A DNA stretch of 35,450 nucleotides from a virus: positions 1 to 35,450 of IMG/VR virus record IMGVR_UViG_3300048550_000720, one strand, 5' to 3'. The position numbers and the translations under genes are program-made. Shown piece by piece: positions 35,159-35,450 of this stretch (positions are counted from its first letter, which is position 1; every line of letters starts with the position of its first letter). The notes beneath the pieces were generated by a model that searched no databases, was not told where the DNA came from, and saw only the letters and a program-made list of their open reading frames with translations.

Positions 35159-35450
35159 TCACGAAACAACGCCGTACTTGCTAGCCCACTTACGCAAGGT
35201 GGACAACTTGTACTTAGAGTCTATTTTTCTTTTCGGTGCCCAGGTCTTGTGGTTTGGCAAGCGCATCCACATGCCCTTCCAACCAGCGGCTTCCTTCATA
35301 GCGTTAGCCAAGGCACCCAACGACTCCTTCTGAGCCTGCGTGAAATCCTTCTTCAAGCCCTTGCTTACGACCTCGACACCCGCAAGGTAGTCAGCAGCTC
35401 TATCGTCAGGAATGTTTAATCGAGCAAACCGATCAACACCCTTAAACGAT
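35159..35450 (-). CDS. C-terminal part of an unknown protein (cut by window edge)
   Basis: 97 codons without a start are visible, ending at 35159. The frame is coherent: FKGVDRFARLNIPDDRAADY, then a helical stretch KDFTQAQKESLGALANAMKE, an aromatic patch AAGWKGMWMRLPNHKTWAPK and a basic end KLSTLRKWASKYGVVS. The basic, Trp-rich tail may bind nucleic acid or cell wall. No family recognised. It is transcribed in the same direction as the late operon and ends before a terminator. Confidence 0.65.
   Translation of the reverse strand, partial: SFKGVDRFARLNIPDDRAADYLAGVEVVSKGLKKDFTQAQKESLGALANAMKEAAGWKGMWMRLPNHKTWAPKRKIDSKYKLSTLRKWASKYGVVS

Noticed and set aside
1-35450. Insertion sequences or transposons
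   Set aside because: No transposase-like protein and no matching terminal inverted repeats with target duplications were seen.

Overview
The window looks like a large part of a temperate, probably podovirus-like (short-tailed) phage or prophage of an actinobacterium. The actinobacterial assignment is inferred from many GTG starts, GGAGG-type ribosome sites, a tail-fibre N-terminus of a type common in actinophages, a resuscitation-promoting-factor-like hydrolase and a crowd of tiny zinc-ribbon genes. The temperate lifestyle is inferred from a complete tyrosine integrase next to a tRNA-like attachment-site candidate and an HTH regulator. No tape-measure or tail-tube gene of a long-tailed phage is visible. 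There is instead an N4-gp56-like capsid protein, a giant probable ejection protein, a head-tail adaptor and a beta-propeller tail protein.

Layout. (1) 1-18237, minus strand: the late structural operon. It is read from the terminase (with a small-terminase-like HTH at its N-terminus) through the portal, two small proteins, a 2371-residue protein, three further probable internal virion proteins, a tRNA-like element, scaffold, major capsid protein, two small proteins, adaptor and a tail fibre cut by the left edge. (2) 18238-19105: a divergent control region with a minus-strand terminator in front of the terminase, an AT-rich zone, a CTCGAG-dense GC-rich zone and a perfect dyad. (3) 19106-24751, plus strand: a tightly packed array of about 23 very small genes, many Cys-rich, ending with a probable one-span membrane protein, an Rpf-like cell-wall hydrolase and a zinc-ribbon protein, closed by a strong terminator. 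(4) 24789-30588, minus strand: replication and regulation genes. These are, in order of transcription, a small unknown gene, a Cas4/RecB-type nuclease, an unknown, a tiny zinc protein, a DnaB-like helicase, a tiny Cys-rich protein, a Holliday-junction-resolvase-like nuclease, a CHC2 zinc-finger primase piece, a TOPRIM primase piece, a MazG-like protein, a metallophosphoesterase and an ECF-like sigma factor. (5) 30989-33062: HTH regulator, attachment-site candidate, integrase and a small zinc-ribbon gene. (6) 33149-35450, minus strand: the beta-propeller tail gene between two terminators, and a gene cut by the right edge.

Most striking feature. Four gaps in the small-gene array carry the same 71-83 nt leader: GACCGTG, a CTCGAG-armed hairpin, a second hairpin whose stem changes in a compensatory way between copies (CCTAGC/GCTAGG, CCTAGG/CCTAGG, CCTAGCGG/CCGCTAGG), then CCCCTTAGGAG as an extended ribosome-binding site. 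Two more genes have the CCCCTTAGGAG box alone, and an inverted copy lies in the loop of the terminator that ends the array. This resembles in principle the start-associated sequences known from cluster K mycobacteriophages, but the sequence is different. A second, frame-independent DNA repeat (GACATACCAGGCAACCAT, four full or partial copies) also lies in this array.

How it fits together. The integrase and HTH regulator would set the lysogenic state. The helicase, split primase and nucleases would serve replication with a host or unseen polymerase. The sigma-like protein could redirect host RNA polymerase. The small-gene array is a typical early/accessory set whose translation seems to be governed by the repeated leader. 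The late operon builds and packages the virion.
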